A DNA stretch of 64,000 bases from Cardiobacterium valvarum (GCF_900460955.1 NZ_UFUW01000001.1:1176738-1240737), one strand, 5' to 3'. Positions 8,179 through 18,563 are shown, counted from the stretch's first letter. Notes: a model not told the origin generated them from the sequence alone. Numbers and translations: made by a program.

Positions 8179-8286
8179 TATAGTTGAATAGATAAAAAAG
8201 CGTAACAAGAAGCGCCGCCGCAGACAGTACAGGTAGTACGGTAAGGCGACGCAAAGCCGTTACGATTTTTTAGATGTTTAACTATA
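8179..8286 (+). mobile_element. Correia-like 108-bp MITE, copy 1
   Basis: Begins TATAGTTGAATAG and ends GATGTTTAACTATA; about 28-base inverted termini also share the inner CGTAAC/GTTACG. The core carries CCGCAGACAGTACAGGTAGT, ACGGTAAGGCGACG and GCCGTTACG, which resembles the core of neisserial Correia repeats. It sits in a TA inside the cassette-trailing repeat, with the uninterrupted target visible elsewhere. Termini resemble those of the IS630-family element at 15123-16009, the probable source of transposase. Confidence 0.8.
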
Positions 8287-8310
8287 AACACTGGCTTTTC
8301 TATAATTTGC

Positions 8311-8581
8311 CAACGAAAAAACAGGCAACACTGCCTACAAATCCGTCACGGCACACTACCAAAACGACTACGCCGAAACGGTTTACCTCACCCTCACCGC
8401 GCCGGGCGGCGAAAGCCAAACCATCGTCTCCAACACCATCCACCCCTTCCTTGCGCAGGCCGACACCCCGCTCACCGCCGCGCCGGGGCATGACTACCGG
8501 GGCGAAATAAAAAACGCGCAATGGATCGAAGCCGCCAAACTGCGGCAAGGACTACCGCTCTATATAATTACCCCCAACTAA
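8311..8581 (+). pseudogene. Orphan HINT-type pretoxin fragment
   Basis: One open frame encodes NEKTGNTAYKSV, YLTLTAPGG, IHPFLAQAD and YRGEIKNAQWIEAAKLRQG, matching the start of the pretoxin segment at 1304-1545 without its AC insertion. Similarity stops at about 8545, before the HINT core and toxin. The frame then runs into unrelated sequence and ends at TAA just before the next ribosome-binding site. It is the 5' recombination arm of a lost toxin. Confidence 0.6.
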
Positions 8582-8591
8582 GGAGTTTATA

Positions 8592-9212
8592 ATGGCTTTA
8601 CTAACCAAGAGAAGCATTGCACCACTGTGCAGAGAGATTGCTGCCACCCATCCCGGATGGGAATATATAGCCGAAAATTTTATTAATAAAACGCTGAAGC
8701 ATAGTATTTTTCATATTCAACCCTTATGGTATTCTAATATTGGTGCACAACCTTATGTACACTTAGAAAACAAAAAGGCAACAAAGCTATTTAGAGAAAT
8801 ATGGGGAAAGGACTATTATGGAGTCAAGTTTTATTCAGTATCAAGAAAAATAATTTTACGACCTGACGCCGTATTAGAAACGCAAGTTTATAGAAAAGTT
8901 GTGAAAACACTGGAAGAAGCAGACGATTATATTCGTGATTTTTTTCAGCGCGGTATCAATGTGATCAACACTTACTACCCATATAAAGAAGAGCACGAAT
9001 TGCTAGAAAAAATGCCTATAGATTTGGAGGGTTCTTTAGGAATAGGCTATTGCCTGGCCAAGGCAGTATTGCATGACTTTGATTTTATTCGTAGTTATAT
9101 CAATGATGAAATCAAGACAATAGCACCTAAGGACCTAGAAATAGAAGATCTTAAAAAAATATTACCTATTTGGGAGCAACGCTACCAAGAAATAGGAAGT
9201 ATATTTTTATAA
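8592..9212 (+). CDS. Orphan putative immunity protein
   Basis: 206 residues, intact, with TAAGGAG 7 bases before ATG 8592. AT-rich, soluble, with no signal peptide or membrane helix. It follows a truncated pretoxin fragment with no toxin domain in between, so its partner toxin has been lost. I do not recognise the family. The immunity role rests on position and composition alone. Confidence 0.4.
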   Translation: MALLTKRSIAPLCREIAATHPGWEYIAENFINKTLKHSIFHIQPLWYSNIGAQPYVHLENKKATKLFREIWGKDYYGVKFYSVSRKIILRPDAVLETQVYRKVVKTLEEADDYIRDFFQRGINVINTYYPYKEEHELLEKMPIDLEGSLGIGYCLAKAVLHDFDFIRSYINDEIKTIAPKDLEIEDLKKILPIWEQRYQEIGSIFL

Positions 9213-9292
9213 ATTAATAACCTATCCCACTAGAAAGTCTCGATGTAGCGATAGCCATACCGTAAATACTTAAAAACCATCTAGCGGATAGG

Positions 9293-9395
9293 TGTTCTAA
9301 GTAAGCCACATGGCAGCTCATTGCCCACGCAATTTGCGATAGTTGAAAAAGCCGCCAAGCGGGATAAACGCTGAATTTCTGTAATTTACCGACGA
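9293..9395 (+). repeat. Cassette-trailing repeat, copy e
   Basis: Degenerate left arm (ATGGCAGCTCATTGCCCACGC), then GAAAAAGCCGCCAAGCGGG, ATAAACGCTG and AATTTCTGTAATTTACCGAC, which is the start of the HINT-region leader found at 1285-1310. The 80 bases before it (9213-9292) hold nothing recognised. Confidence 0.6.
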
Positions 9396-9409
9396 AAACA
9401 CAGACAATA

Positions 9410-9903
9410 GCCAGAACAGGTGTTAGATATGGACCATGGGGAGAAGTATATTTTGAAAATGGTAGATATTTTGCCTTTGATAGCAATTGGAGAAGAAATT
9501 ACATAAAACCTGGCTCTTTAAATCCTTATAAAAGGAACGAAAATTCCAGAAATTATTTCGCAAACGAAGCATCGAAGCTAATATTCCTTATGATCAGCGG
9601 GGACTACCCGTCTTTGATAATATAACGAAATTTACGGCCAAATTAGATAAAATTAAAAGTTACAAGGGGCAAATGATTGATGCAACTCTACAACTTAGGG
9701 ATGAAATTATTAGCGGCAGAATTCCTAAAAGTCAGTTTAATAAAAATCAATTGAGGGATATTTTTGCAGGAGCTGAGCAAGTAGAAGGTTATACTTGGCA
9801 TCATAATGCGCAAAGTGGGCCAAATAGTATGCAGCTTGTTCCATTCAAAGTGCATTATGAAATAAAACATATTGGGCAAGGCGCCTTAAGTAAAGGTAAG
9901 TAA
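9410..9903 (+). pseudogene. Mosaic toxin remnant ending in a WHH nuclease domain
   Basis: Bases 9410-9580 are nearly identical to 13476-13640 (encoding RTGVRYGPWGEV onward) but have one extra A near 9536. At about 9580 the sequence switches to a WHH nuclease tip: IPYDQRGLPVFD, SYKGQM, YTWHHNAQSGPNSMQLVP and H-x4-KHIGQG, ending at TAA 9901-9903. The frame from ATG 9673 is open but lacks the N-terminal part. This shows cut-and-join exchange between cassettes. The immunity gene follows with a two-base gap. Confidence 0.6.
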
Positions 9904-10426
9904 TATGAAACCACTAGATATTTTTCATCATGAAGGAAAAGTTGACAGAGCATTAATTGAAGAATTTGCACAAGAAAAAGGAGTTATTTTTCCAAAAAGT
10001 TACATTGACTTAATTAGTCAATATAATTTTCTTCGATTACATAATAGAATATTTAGATTTAAAAACTATCTGGAAAAAAGGTTTGAATATGATGAACGTG
10101 ATATCTCATTTGATGGATATAATAAAGATAGAAATAACTACCCAATACCATCTCTTATATCTTCTTTAATATACGAAAATATGACTAATGACGAAACAGA
10201 CACAACAAACTATGGCAATAGTGTCATTGAGTTTGGTAGTTGTGCCAATGGTGATGCAGTTTGCTTTGATTACAGAGAAAGAAATCATGACCCCAAAATA
10301 GTATTAATGCTGCATGACGAATATATAAAGGATGAAAATGGCGAAGATAAAATGATCCTGATTCCTATAGCGGATAGCTTTGATGCATTCATGGATATGC
10401 TTTATGATCCTAAGAAAGAAGGCTGA
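9904..10426 (+). CDS. SUKH (SMI1/KNR4) family immunity protein
   Basis: 173 residues from ATG 9905 (the frame of interest ends TGA 10424-10426). It shows the SUKH pattern: IFPKSYIDLISQYN near residues 35-48, then VIEFGSCANGDAVCFDYR and a C-terminal PIADSFDAFMDML. SUKH proteins are common inhibitors of nuclease toxins, including WHH types, which fits the remnant just upstream. Soluble, acidic, AT-rich. Since the toxin half is broken, it may act only as protection against incoming toxin. Confidence 0.75.
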
Positions 10427-10432
10427 TTGAAG

Positions 10433-10513
10433 TAAGCGCCGCGTGGGTAACAAGTTGCCCACGCGGTTTGCAATAGATAAGAAAACTCGCCAAGCGGGAT
10501 CAACACTGGCTTC
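10433..10513 (+). repeat. Cassette-trailing repeat, copy f
   Basis: GCGTGGGTAACAAGTTGCCCACGC hairpin in two arms, GTTTGCAATAG, then CGCCAAGCGGGATCAACACTGG. Last copy before the second boundary module. Confidence 0.65.
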
Positions 10514-10536
10514 TTGCCGTTTACCCATGCGGCGAG

Positions 10537-10790
10537 ACGGGCTCAAAGCCGACATGTTCGCCTTGGCGAAAACGAAAATCCGTCGCGGGACGGCAGATTT
10601 TGTGCACGAAGCCAGCTTTTGTCTCGCTTGAGGTGCCCAGCATTTACCTCGCTTGACGGCAAACCCAGCGTTTGTCTCGCTTGGCGAGCCCAGTGTTTAT
10701 CTCGCCTGACGATGCGCCCAGTGTTTACCTCGCTTGGCGGCGGATCTAGTGTTTATCTCGCCTGGCGCCCAAACAAGCATAATGCCCGCA
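10537..10790 (+). repeat. Locus boundary module 2: decayed terminator plus six ~27-bp repeats
   Basis: CCGACATGTTCGCCTTGGCG, a weakened hairpin (10574-10601), then six imperfect units of type CCCAGTGTTTACCTCGCTTG. This fills the gap between the SUKH gene and the second lipoprotein-like toxin gene and corresponds to 2845-3040. Confidence 0.65.
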
Positions 10791-10813
10791 TCCTTTATGC
10801 ATCCAGTAACCCC

Positions 10814-12813
10814 ATGACTTCTACCGCAAAACCGGCACAGCCTCAACACCGCCTATGGGCGATAGTGATGCTGCTGCCGGTTTTGCTTGCCTGCCTTTCC
10901 GGTTGCCACAGCATCACCGCCGAAGGCAAAAAGACCTTCGCTGCCGACAGCGTGCACAAAACCATCGAAAGCAGCCAGCACAGTGGCGGCGGCGGTGGCG
11001 GCGTCGCCATCATGTGGGGCCCGAACGGCGGCGGTTTCGGCTTTACCGCCAACGCCAACATTGGCAAAGGCGAAACCAACGGCAACAGCACCACCTACCG
11101 CCTGAGCCACATCGGCGGTCTGCAGGGCCACACCGACATCGGCGACGGCAAAACCCTGTTGAGCGGCGCCCAAATCCTCGGCAAAAGCCTGGAAGGCAAC
11201 ACGCGCGACCTCGTCGCCATCAGCCCATGGACTACGACAGCAACAACTTCGCCCTCTCCGGCTACGTCCTCTACGGTTACGGCTTCTCTGCCGGACTCGA
11301 TTACGAAAAAACCCGCGTCTGGGCAAACGAAAAAACCATCAACAAAGAAAGCGGCGGCAGAGACGTCATCACGAGCGTCAACAGCAATAACGCCCGCATC
11401 AACGCCTGGAAAAAAGACGTCCAACAAAACGACGCCGTCGCCAATGCCCAGCAGGGCACCATCGGCGGGCAGAGCGGCTTCTTCGCGGGCGACGACGGCT
11501 TCCGCATCAAAAACAGCGGCACCGCCACCCTCGAAGGTGCGACCTTTGTCAGCACGGCTAAAGCCGAAGCCGAAGGCAGAAACCACTTCAGCACCGACCG
11601 CCTTATCCGCAAAGACCTGGAAAACCACAGCGAATACAAAGGCAAAAGCGTGGCGCTCGGCCTGAGCGCCGTCTTTAGTGGCGACAAAAACAACGGCACC
11701 TCACAACAAATCCAGTGGCTGGGCGAAAACTTCAGCCCCATCAACGTAGGTGAAAGCGGCCTGAGCAGCCGCTTCGGCTATGACCGCACCAATAAAAACG
11801 ATCGCGGCACCACCTACGCGAGCATCAACACTGCGAACATCACCATCAACGACGCGGCGGGCCAACAAGCGCTGACGGGAGAAAGCGTGGCCGATACCAT
11901 CCGTAACGCCAACCGTGGCATGACGCTCGCGACCGCGAAAGAGCAAAGCGGCGCGGCCGATGCCCACTTTGATGCGGCGAAAGTCGAAAACAGCGTGCGC
12001 ACCAACGCACAAGTGATGAAAACCTTCACCGGCACCGTACAAGAAGTCAAAGGCGACCTGCGCAAGTGGGCAGAAGAAAATCGCCGAGAATCCATATACC
12101 AACGAGACCCGGAAAAGCGGGCTGCCCAACTGCAACGCGCAGAACAACAAGAACAACTGGCCGTTGCGGTGGACATGCTCGGCGGCGCCCTCGCCCCGGC
12201 GAACAGCGCAGCCGGCAGCATAGCCAACACCCTGGCGCCGGCCATCGCCTACAAAATCGGACAAGAAGCCAAACAACGCGGACTGGAAGGCACCCCAGGA
12301 CACATCGCCGCGCACACCCTGCTGGCAGGGGCGAGGACTGCGTTGAATGGCGGCAGCACCGGCGAAGTATTGGCCAGTGCCGCAATAACCGGTACCGCCG
12401 AATACAGCGCGCCGCAGCTGGCCAAACTCCTCTACGACAAAGACATCAGCCAACTGACGGCGGCGGAAAAAAGCGCGCTCGGCCAGACCATTGGCGCCCT
12501 GGCGACGGGGGCAGGCGCGATGACGGGCGGCAATAGCGCCACGATCTACAACGCAGGGAAAACCGCGCAGAATGCGGTGGAGAATAACTTCCTCAGCGAT
12601 CTCGCTTGGGCAAGACTTACCGCAAGCGAAGAACGTGTAGAAAAAGGAACAGATTCACCATTAGACCGGTCAATCGTCATTGAAGAAAACGAAATAAACC
12701 AAAAGAGTGACTATCTTCTCGACAAAGCAAAAAGAGGTGAAAAACTTAGCAAACTAGAATGGCGTGACCTTGGTGATGCTATTGACAAATACTATGCCGA
12801 AACCGAAAAATAA
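10814..12813 (+). pseudogene. Second VENN-motif lipoprotein-like toxin gene, frameshifted and stop-interrupted
   Basis: ATG 10814 begins the same lipobox N-terminus (LSGC, Cys31) as the gene at 3071. A 10-base deletion at about 11225, where the first copy has CGCAAGGCAC, shifts the frame; the remaining hemagglutinin-type region and VENN (about 12571) are read in another frame up to TAA 12811-12813. Directly after that stop the same frame continues as 12868-14205, so the TAA is a nonsense change inside the toxin (AETEK-stop-YGKEYADK). Otherwise the first 1.8 kb closely matches the first locus. Confidence 0.7.
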
Positions 12814-12867
12814 TACGGTAAAGAATATGCTGATAAAGCAGTCGCACTTTTACTTGATAACAAGCCC

Positions 12868-14205
12868 GTGATGCGGCAGACCAATTACTCCTATCCGTTT
12901 GCCGGTACAGATGCGCATAAAGAAAAATGGAAACAGCTTAATCCCGAACTTGTTAAAGATAAACCCATAGTCGGTGAAGTTATTGATCAAGGTGGCTTCC
13001 AGAAGAACTCCAGAATCTATCATAGTGCGCTAAATAAAAATCGATGGAGCTCAGAAGATCAATACTACGCGCAGATGGGGCAGGGATCCGTATTGGCAAT
13101 GGGTGGCCCGGGAGTACTGAGTAGCATAGTGCGTACTGCTGTTGCCACCTCCGGAGCAGGGACTATTTACCAGGGTAAAAATGAAATAGAGCAAGGCAAT
13201 ACAAAAACGGGAATATTTTACTCGGCACTGGGTATTATAGATATTATTAGCGCCGGTACGAGCGGAATAATATCTAAAGAGTTAAGTATCAACAAACCTG
13301 CTGTTGCCTCAGAATATAAAAATCTAGCAGACTTATATAAGTCTTCTCCTACTTCTCTAGCAGAAGCGACCCCTATAAGACCCGGTGAACCTAGATATGT
13401 TTTAAACAATACAGGGTATGCGTTCGAGCCAAATAATACAAATATACTACGAGGTCCTAATGGGGGATCTATAGCCAGAACAGGTGTTAGATATGGACCA
13501 TGGGGAGAAGTATATTTTGAAAATGGTAGATATTTTGTCTTTGATAGCAATTGGAGAAGAAATTACATAAAACCTGGCTCTTTAAATCCTTATAAAGGAA
13601 CGAAAATTCCAGAAATTATTTCGCAAACGAAGCATCTAGGAAAGACTACGCCACCCTCTATTCCTCCTTCAGGAAGCGCAATAGACTCTTCATTATCTCA
13701 ATCACGAGTCTTTAACGGGAAAATACTGCACCCTGATTTACCTCCTCCCGTCGCGGGCTTAGATTATGTTCCCAAACAACTCAATAACCCTAACATTAAC
13801 ACGCGTTATTCGCATATAAATGGCTATTTGGCAGAAATTGATTTGGCAAATGATCTTGCCGCTTCAGGAAGGCGTGTATTAAAATGGGGCGATAGAATTG
13901 GCAAACATGGCAATGATGTCATCACAGTAAACCCTAAAACAGGAGCGGTTGAACTTTGGGATAATAAATTCCGTAGTACTCCGGCTGCCGGTGAAATATC
14001 ACCAACCTTCCGTAATCAAAAAACCTTATCTGCAGCATTGAGAGAAGCAAGAGATTATATTCAGCATTCCAATCTCCCGCCTTCACTTAAAACAAAAGCT
14101 ATGAATAATATAGATAAAGGAAATGTAACCGTATATACACCGGCAAGCGGTGGAGTTAAATTCTCTACTATAAACAAAGTTGTCAACGGCGTTCTTCAGG
14201 AGTAA
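12868..14205 (+). CDS. Toxin tip of locus 2, PD-(D/E)XK-like nuclease domain
   Basis: 445 residues open from ATG 12868, in the same frame as the upstream fragment and separated from it by one TAA; it may not be translated on its own. Residues about 70-130 hold Gly/Ala-rich hydrophobic stretches resembling a translocation or linker region. The C-terminal ~140 residues have EIDLANDLAASGR, KHGNDVITV and VELWDNKF, spaced like the acidic and Lys residues of a PD-(D/E)XK nuclease. Nuclease identity is inference. The segment near residues 195-255 was reused in the mosaic at 9410-9580. Confidence 0.55.
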   Translation: MMRQTNYSYPFAGTDAHKEKWKQLNPELVKDKPIVGEVIDQGGFQKNSRIYHSALNKNRWSSEDQYYAQMGQGSVLAMGGPGVLSSIVRTAVATSGAGTIYQGKNEIEQGNTKTGIFYSALGIIDIISAGTSGIISKELSINKPAVASEYKNLADLYKSSPTSLAEATPIRPGEPRYVLNNTGYAFEPNNTNILRGPNGGSIARTGVRYGPWGEVYFENGRYFVFDSNWRRNYIKPGSLNPYKGTKIPEIISQTKHLGKTTPPSIPPSGSAIDSSLSQSRVFNGKILHPDLPPPVAGLDYVPKQLNNPNINTRYSHINGYLAEIDLANDLAASGRRVLKWGDRIGKHGNDVITVNPKTGAVELWDNKFRSTPAAGEISPTFRNQKTLSAALREARDYIQHSNLPPSLKTKAMNNIDKGNVTVYTPASGGVKFSTINKVVNGVLQE

Positions 14206-14208
14206 ACA

Positions 14209-14979
14209 ATGTTTGAGTTACCGCTCAGTAAAGATAATGCAGAATGGTATTATCAATATGCCATGGATAGAGAGGTTGATTTAAAAAATGATCCTATAGG
14301 TAATTTCGCTATAAACGATTTTGATGCCTATATAAAAGCGACCTTAGTTGGGCTAGCGCAGGAATATCAACCTCTGCTAGATAGAGTTATAGATTGGTTG
14401 CAGTTTGCCATATCTAGAAATGAGGGTATGGGGCCTAATCTAGATGAATACATTAACTTCAGGCAAAAAGAATTACATATTAATCTAGCCTTGGCGTATT
14501 GGATAAGAGATAGAGAAAACTGTTTTTCTTTATGGCATAAGGCAATTGAATTCTATCAGATCGATCTCTTAGATAATCCTGATTCCGATACTGATCCTTT
14601 GTATGATAATTCTTTATATAATGAAGACATTATATTGTGTTGCTTACATGCAAAATCCTATAAAACAGGTATAGAAATTTATGAAAGAGCTTACGGTAAA
14701 AAAACACCAAACATAAAAAGGATAAAAAATGAGAAGACAATAGAATACGCTTATTGCTTGCATAATGAGCAAGGAGTATATGATAAAGAAGAATTGTTTT
14801 TGGCAGCCAAAAATATGCTGATACATAACATAAATGACGGATGCTTAATGTCAGGCAGTTCTTTACATGTATTGTCATGGCTAAAAGTATTATATTGGAA
14901 CGAACGAGAGAATACCGAACCATTACAAATATGGCTGGATTTTTTTAAAAATAATTTCAATATAGAAGAGCAAGCGTAG
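14209..14979 (+). CDS. Putative immunity protein for the locus 2 toxin
   Basis: 256 residues, starting 3 bases after the toxin stop with CAGGAG 9 bases before ATG 14209. AT-rich, soluble, acidic, helical in appearance (repeated Trp/Leu amphipathic segments such as LAYWIRD and VLSWLKVLYW). It resembles large helical immunity proteins of the PoNe/DUF1910-1911 type in general pattern, but I cannot confirm that. Position makes the antidote role likely. Confidence 0.5.
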   Translation: MFELPLSKDNAEWYYQYAMDREVDLKNDPIGNFAINDFDAYIKATLVGLAQEYQPLLDRVIDWLQFAISRNEGMGPNLDEYINFRQKELHINLALAYWIRDRENCFSLWHKAIEFYQIDLLDNPDSDTDPLYDNSLYNEDIILCCLHAKSYKTGIEIYERAYGKKTPNIKRIKNEKTIEYAYCLHNEQGVYDKEELFLAAKNMLIHNINDGCLMSGSSLHVLSWLKVLYWNERENTEPLQIWLDFFKNNFNIEEQA

Positions 14980-15122
14980 AATTAGCCATTTGTGTTATCC
15001 ACACAGTTTGCAATAAATAAAGCCGACACTTTCACCTTGGCGAAAACCAAAAATCTGCTGCCCTGCGGCGGATTTTTTGCGCGAAGCCCGTAATCACGCC
15101 GCTTGACGACGAGCCCAGCATT
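14970..15122 (+). repeat. Degenerate trailing repeat plus boundary module 3, cut by IS630
   Basis: CAAGCGTAGAATTAGCC and GTTTGCAATAAATAAAG are a worn trailing repeat. Then come CCGACACTTTCACCTTGGCG, a terminator hairpin (15049-15078) and the start of the ~27-bp repeats (CCCAGCATT), which stop at the TA where the insertion sequence begins. Confidence 0.6.
15049..15078 (+). terminator. Rho-independent terminator at the end of toxin locus 2
   Basis: AAAATCTGCTGC and GCGGCGGATT form a stem (one mismatch) followed by six T. Confidence 0.7.
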
Positions 15123-16009
15123 TATAGTTAAATAGCAAAAAAACAGTAACCATCAAAATTATGACCTATCCGGCCCATATCCGTAAAAAAATCCTTGCAG
15201 AACTTGAAAATAGCACCTATCGCGAAGTGGCAGCCAGACACCGCATCAGCCCCAACACCCTTGCTACCTGGAAGAAACAGCCACAACCCAAAGGCAGCCG
15301 CCGTTCTACGCCTCGCCTCCTCACAGAAGAAGTCATCCGGCAAGACGTGGCCGAGCACCCTGATGACTATCAATGGGAAAGGGCTGCACGTTTGGGCTGC
15401 TCGCAAAACGGCATCTGCAAGGCGCTCAAACGCTATCGCTTCACCGTTAAAAAAAAGACTTCCGCCACCGCAAGGCAGACGAAGAAAAACGCCGTGAATT
15501 CCTCGAAGTAAAAAGTGTCTATGAAGCACGCCTGCATCCATTTGTTTATATCGATGAAAGCGGCTTCAGAAAAGACATTTCCCGTCCTTACGGTTATGCA
15601 CCACGCGGGCAAAAATGCGCAGGGGTATCCGGATGGAGCAAGGCACAAACCAACGTTATAGGCGCCCTGTGTGGCACCGTGCCATTTGCTTTCACTGCCT
15701 TTGATTGCAGCATGGACAGCGATGTTTTTCATACATGGGCGACAGAAATACTGCTGCCGGAACTGCCCGCCTGCAGCGTGATCGTGATGGACAACGCCTC
15801 CTTCCACAAACGGCAGGACACGCCGGATGCGTTACAGGCTGAGGGACATACGGTGCTGTGGCTTCCGCCCTATAGCCCGGATTTCAACCCGATAGAGAAG
15901 ACATGGGCATGGATCAAACGGTTGAGGAAACAATGGCGGTTGGCTGATGTGAATGCCCTGCTGTTTTGGTTCTTTACTCTCGTTACTCTTTATTAGCGAT
16001 TCGACTATA
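15123..16009 (+). mobile_element. IS630-family insertion sequence
   Basis: 887 bp bounded by TATAGTTAAATAGC and GCGATTCGACTATA, imperfect inverted termini of about 28 bases that also share an inner GTAAC/GTTAC. IS630-type elements insert at TA, and the left flank ends at the TA of a CCCAGCATT-TA-CTCGC repeat unit. The expected right half of that repeat is missing after 16009, so sequence there was deleted or rearranged. One transposase in two frames fills the element. Confidence 0.85.
15161..15996 (+). CDS. IS630-family transposase (two frames, -1 frameshift)
   Basis: Frame one (15161-15511) encodes a winged-helix DNA-binding part with IRKKILAELE and an NTLATWKKQ helix. At A8G (15449-15457) the slippery A-AAA-AAG lets ribosomes slip back one base into the catalytic frame, giving KKDFRHRKADEEKRREFLE and then DDE residues: YIDESGF, VIVMDNASFH, and SPDFNPIEKTWAW with the final Glu. 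About 278 residues when fused, normal for the family. A fixed frameshift mutation is the alternative, but the slippery site and full conservation of both halves favour a working element. Confidence 0.8.
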
Positions 16010-16129
16010 GTTAGAAATTTACTTGTCAGCAGACCCTAATGTTTGCAACTGTCACAACGGCAACAGAAACTGCCTGCTGCGGTGCTTAAGCAAGCCGTCA
16101 AAACAGTACGGCTTTCCCGATGAAGCCGC

Positions 16130-16135
16130 TATAAT
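16130..16135 (+). promoter_or_regulatory. Possible -10 box for the aroQ-accBC operon
   Basis: TATAAT about 93 bases before aroQ; no good -35 at 17 bases upstream. The 218 bases between the IS and aroQ hold no gene I can support. Confidence 0.35.
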
Positions 16136-16227
16136 GCCCGCTTTTCAAGCGACGCCTGTGGCCTAACCCAAAGCCCCCCTTTCGCAGGCGATACCGCGAT
16201 CATCCCACCCTGAGAACCCAATACCCT

Positions 16228-16683
16228 ATGGCACTGATATTTGTCATTAACGGCCCCAACCTGAACCTGCTCGGCAGCCGCGAGCCCAACCACTACGGCA
16301 ATAACACCCTGGAAGACATCGAACTCCGCCTGAAAAGCATGGCGCAAGACCTCGGCCACCAGCTCGAACACATCCAGCATAATCATGAAGGCACCCTTAT
16401 CGACCTTATCCACGAAGCGGGTAAACACGAAGTCGATTTCATCATTATCAATCCTGCTGCCTATACCCATACCAGCGTAGCCCTGCGCGATGCGCTGGCT
16501 GCCGTCGCCATTCCCTTCATCGAAGTGCACCTCTCAAACATCTACCGCCGCGAACCCTTCCGCCGGCATTCCTGTTTCAGCGACCTCGCCCTCGGCGTCA
16601 TCAGCGGCCTCGGCGCGACCGGTTACGAACTGGCGCTCACCGCCGCCCACCACTATTTAACCCAACCCAAACAAGAGACCTGA
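16228..16683 (+). CDS. aroQ: 3-dehydroquinate dehydratase, type II
   Basis: 151 residues, the usual length. Cytosolic enzyme dehydrating 3-dehydroquinate to 3-dehydroshikimate in the shikimate pathway. [18 protein letters not shown] (residues 7-24) holds the catalytic Tyr and Arg; [16 protein letters not shown] (about 75-90) and [17 protein letters not shown] (about 99-115) form the substrate site with the catalytic His. Three bases separate it from accB, so the genes are co-transcribed, the arrangement common in gammaproteobacteria. Confidence 0.97.
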   Translation: MALIFVINGPNLNLLGSREPNHYGNNTLEDIELRLKSMAQDLGHQLEHIQHNHEGTLIDLIHEAGKHEVDFIIINPAAYTHTSVALRDALAAVAIPFIEVHLSNIYRREPFRRHSCFSDLALGVISGLGATGYELALTAAHHYLTQPKQET

Positions 16684-16686
16684 CCC

Positions 16687-17151
16687 ATGGACATCCGCAA
16701 AATCAAGAAACTCATCGAAATGCTCGAAGCGAGCGGTATCGCCGAACTCGAAATCACCGAAGGCGAAGAATCCGTGCGTATCAACCGCTACGGGCAAATG
16801 CCGCCGATGATGCCGCCTGCGCCATATCCCATGCCCTATCCGGCAGCGCCGCAAGCGCCCGCTGCCGCCCCTGCGCCTGCCGCCGAAGCAGCCCCTGCCG
16901 GCAAAGCCGCACCGGACGGCAAACTGATCCGCTCGCCGATGGTCGGTACCTTCTACAACGCCCCCGCGCCCGATGCCGACCCTTTCATCAAACTCGGCGA
17001 CGACATCAAGGCGGGTGACACCGTCTGCATCATCGAAGCCATGAAAATGTTCAACCGCATCGAAGCCGACTTCGGCGGCAAAGTCGTGGAAATCCTCGTT
17101 GAGAACGGACAGCCGGTCGAATACGACGAACCCCTCTTTGTCGTCAAATAA
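16687..17151 (+). CDS. accB: Biotin carboxyl carrier protein of acetyl-CoA carboxylase
   Basis: 154 residues. Carries the biotin that shuttles CO2 from AccC to the carboxyltransferase in malonyl-CoA synthesis. Layout: N-terminal helical part (1-35), a Pro/Ala-rich linker (39-75), then the biotinyl domain with SPMVGTFY at 83-90 and EAMKM with biotinylated Lys120. The residue after the biotin motif is Phe (MKMFN) where many relatives have Met. Nineteen bases before accC. Confidence 0.97.
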   Translation: MDIRKIKKLIEMLEASGIAELEITEGEESVRINRYGQMPPMMPPAPYPMPYPAAPQAPAAAPAPAAEAAPAGKAAPDGKLIRSPMVGTFYNAPAPDADPFIKLGDDIKAGDTVCIIEAMKMFNRIEADFGGKVVEILVENGQPVEYDEPLFVVK

Positions 17152-17169
17152 GTCCTGGGGGAAACCGCC

Positions 17170-18513
<1,344 letters not shown>

Positions 18514-18517
18514 ATCC

Positions 18518-18537
18518 TGCCCCCGCTTGCGGGGGCA
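18518..18537 (+). terminator. GC-rich hairpin after accC
   Basis: TGCCCCC and GGGGGCA pair around GCTTGC, followed by AAAA rather than T, so it is more likely an attenuating or RNA-stabilising hairpin than a full terminator. Confidence 0.4.
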
Positions 18538-18563
18538 AAACATATCCACCCACGGAACCCTGC

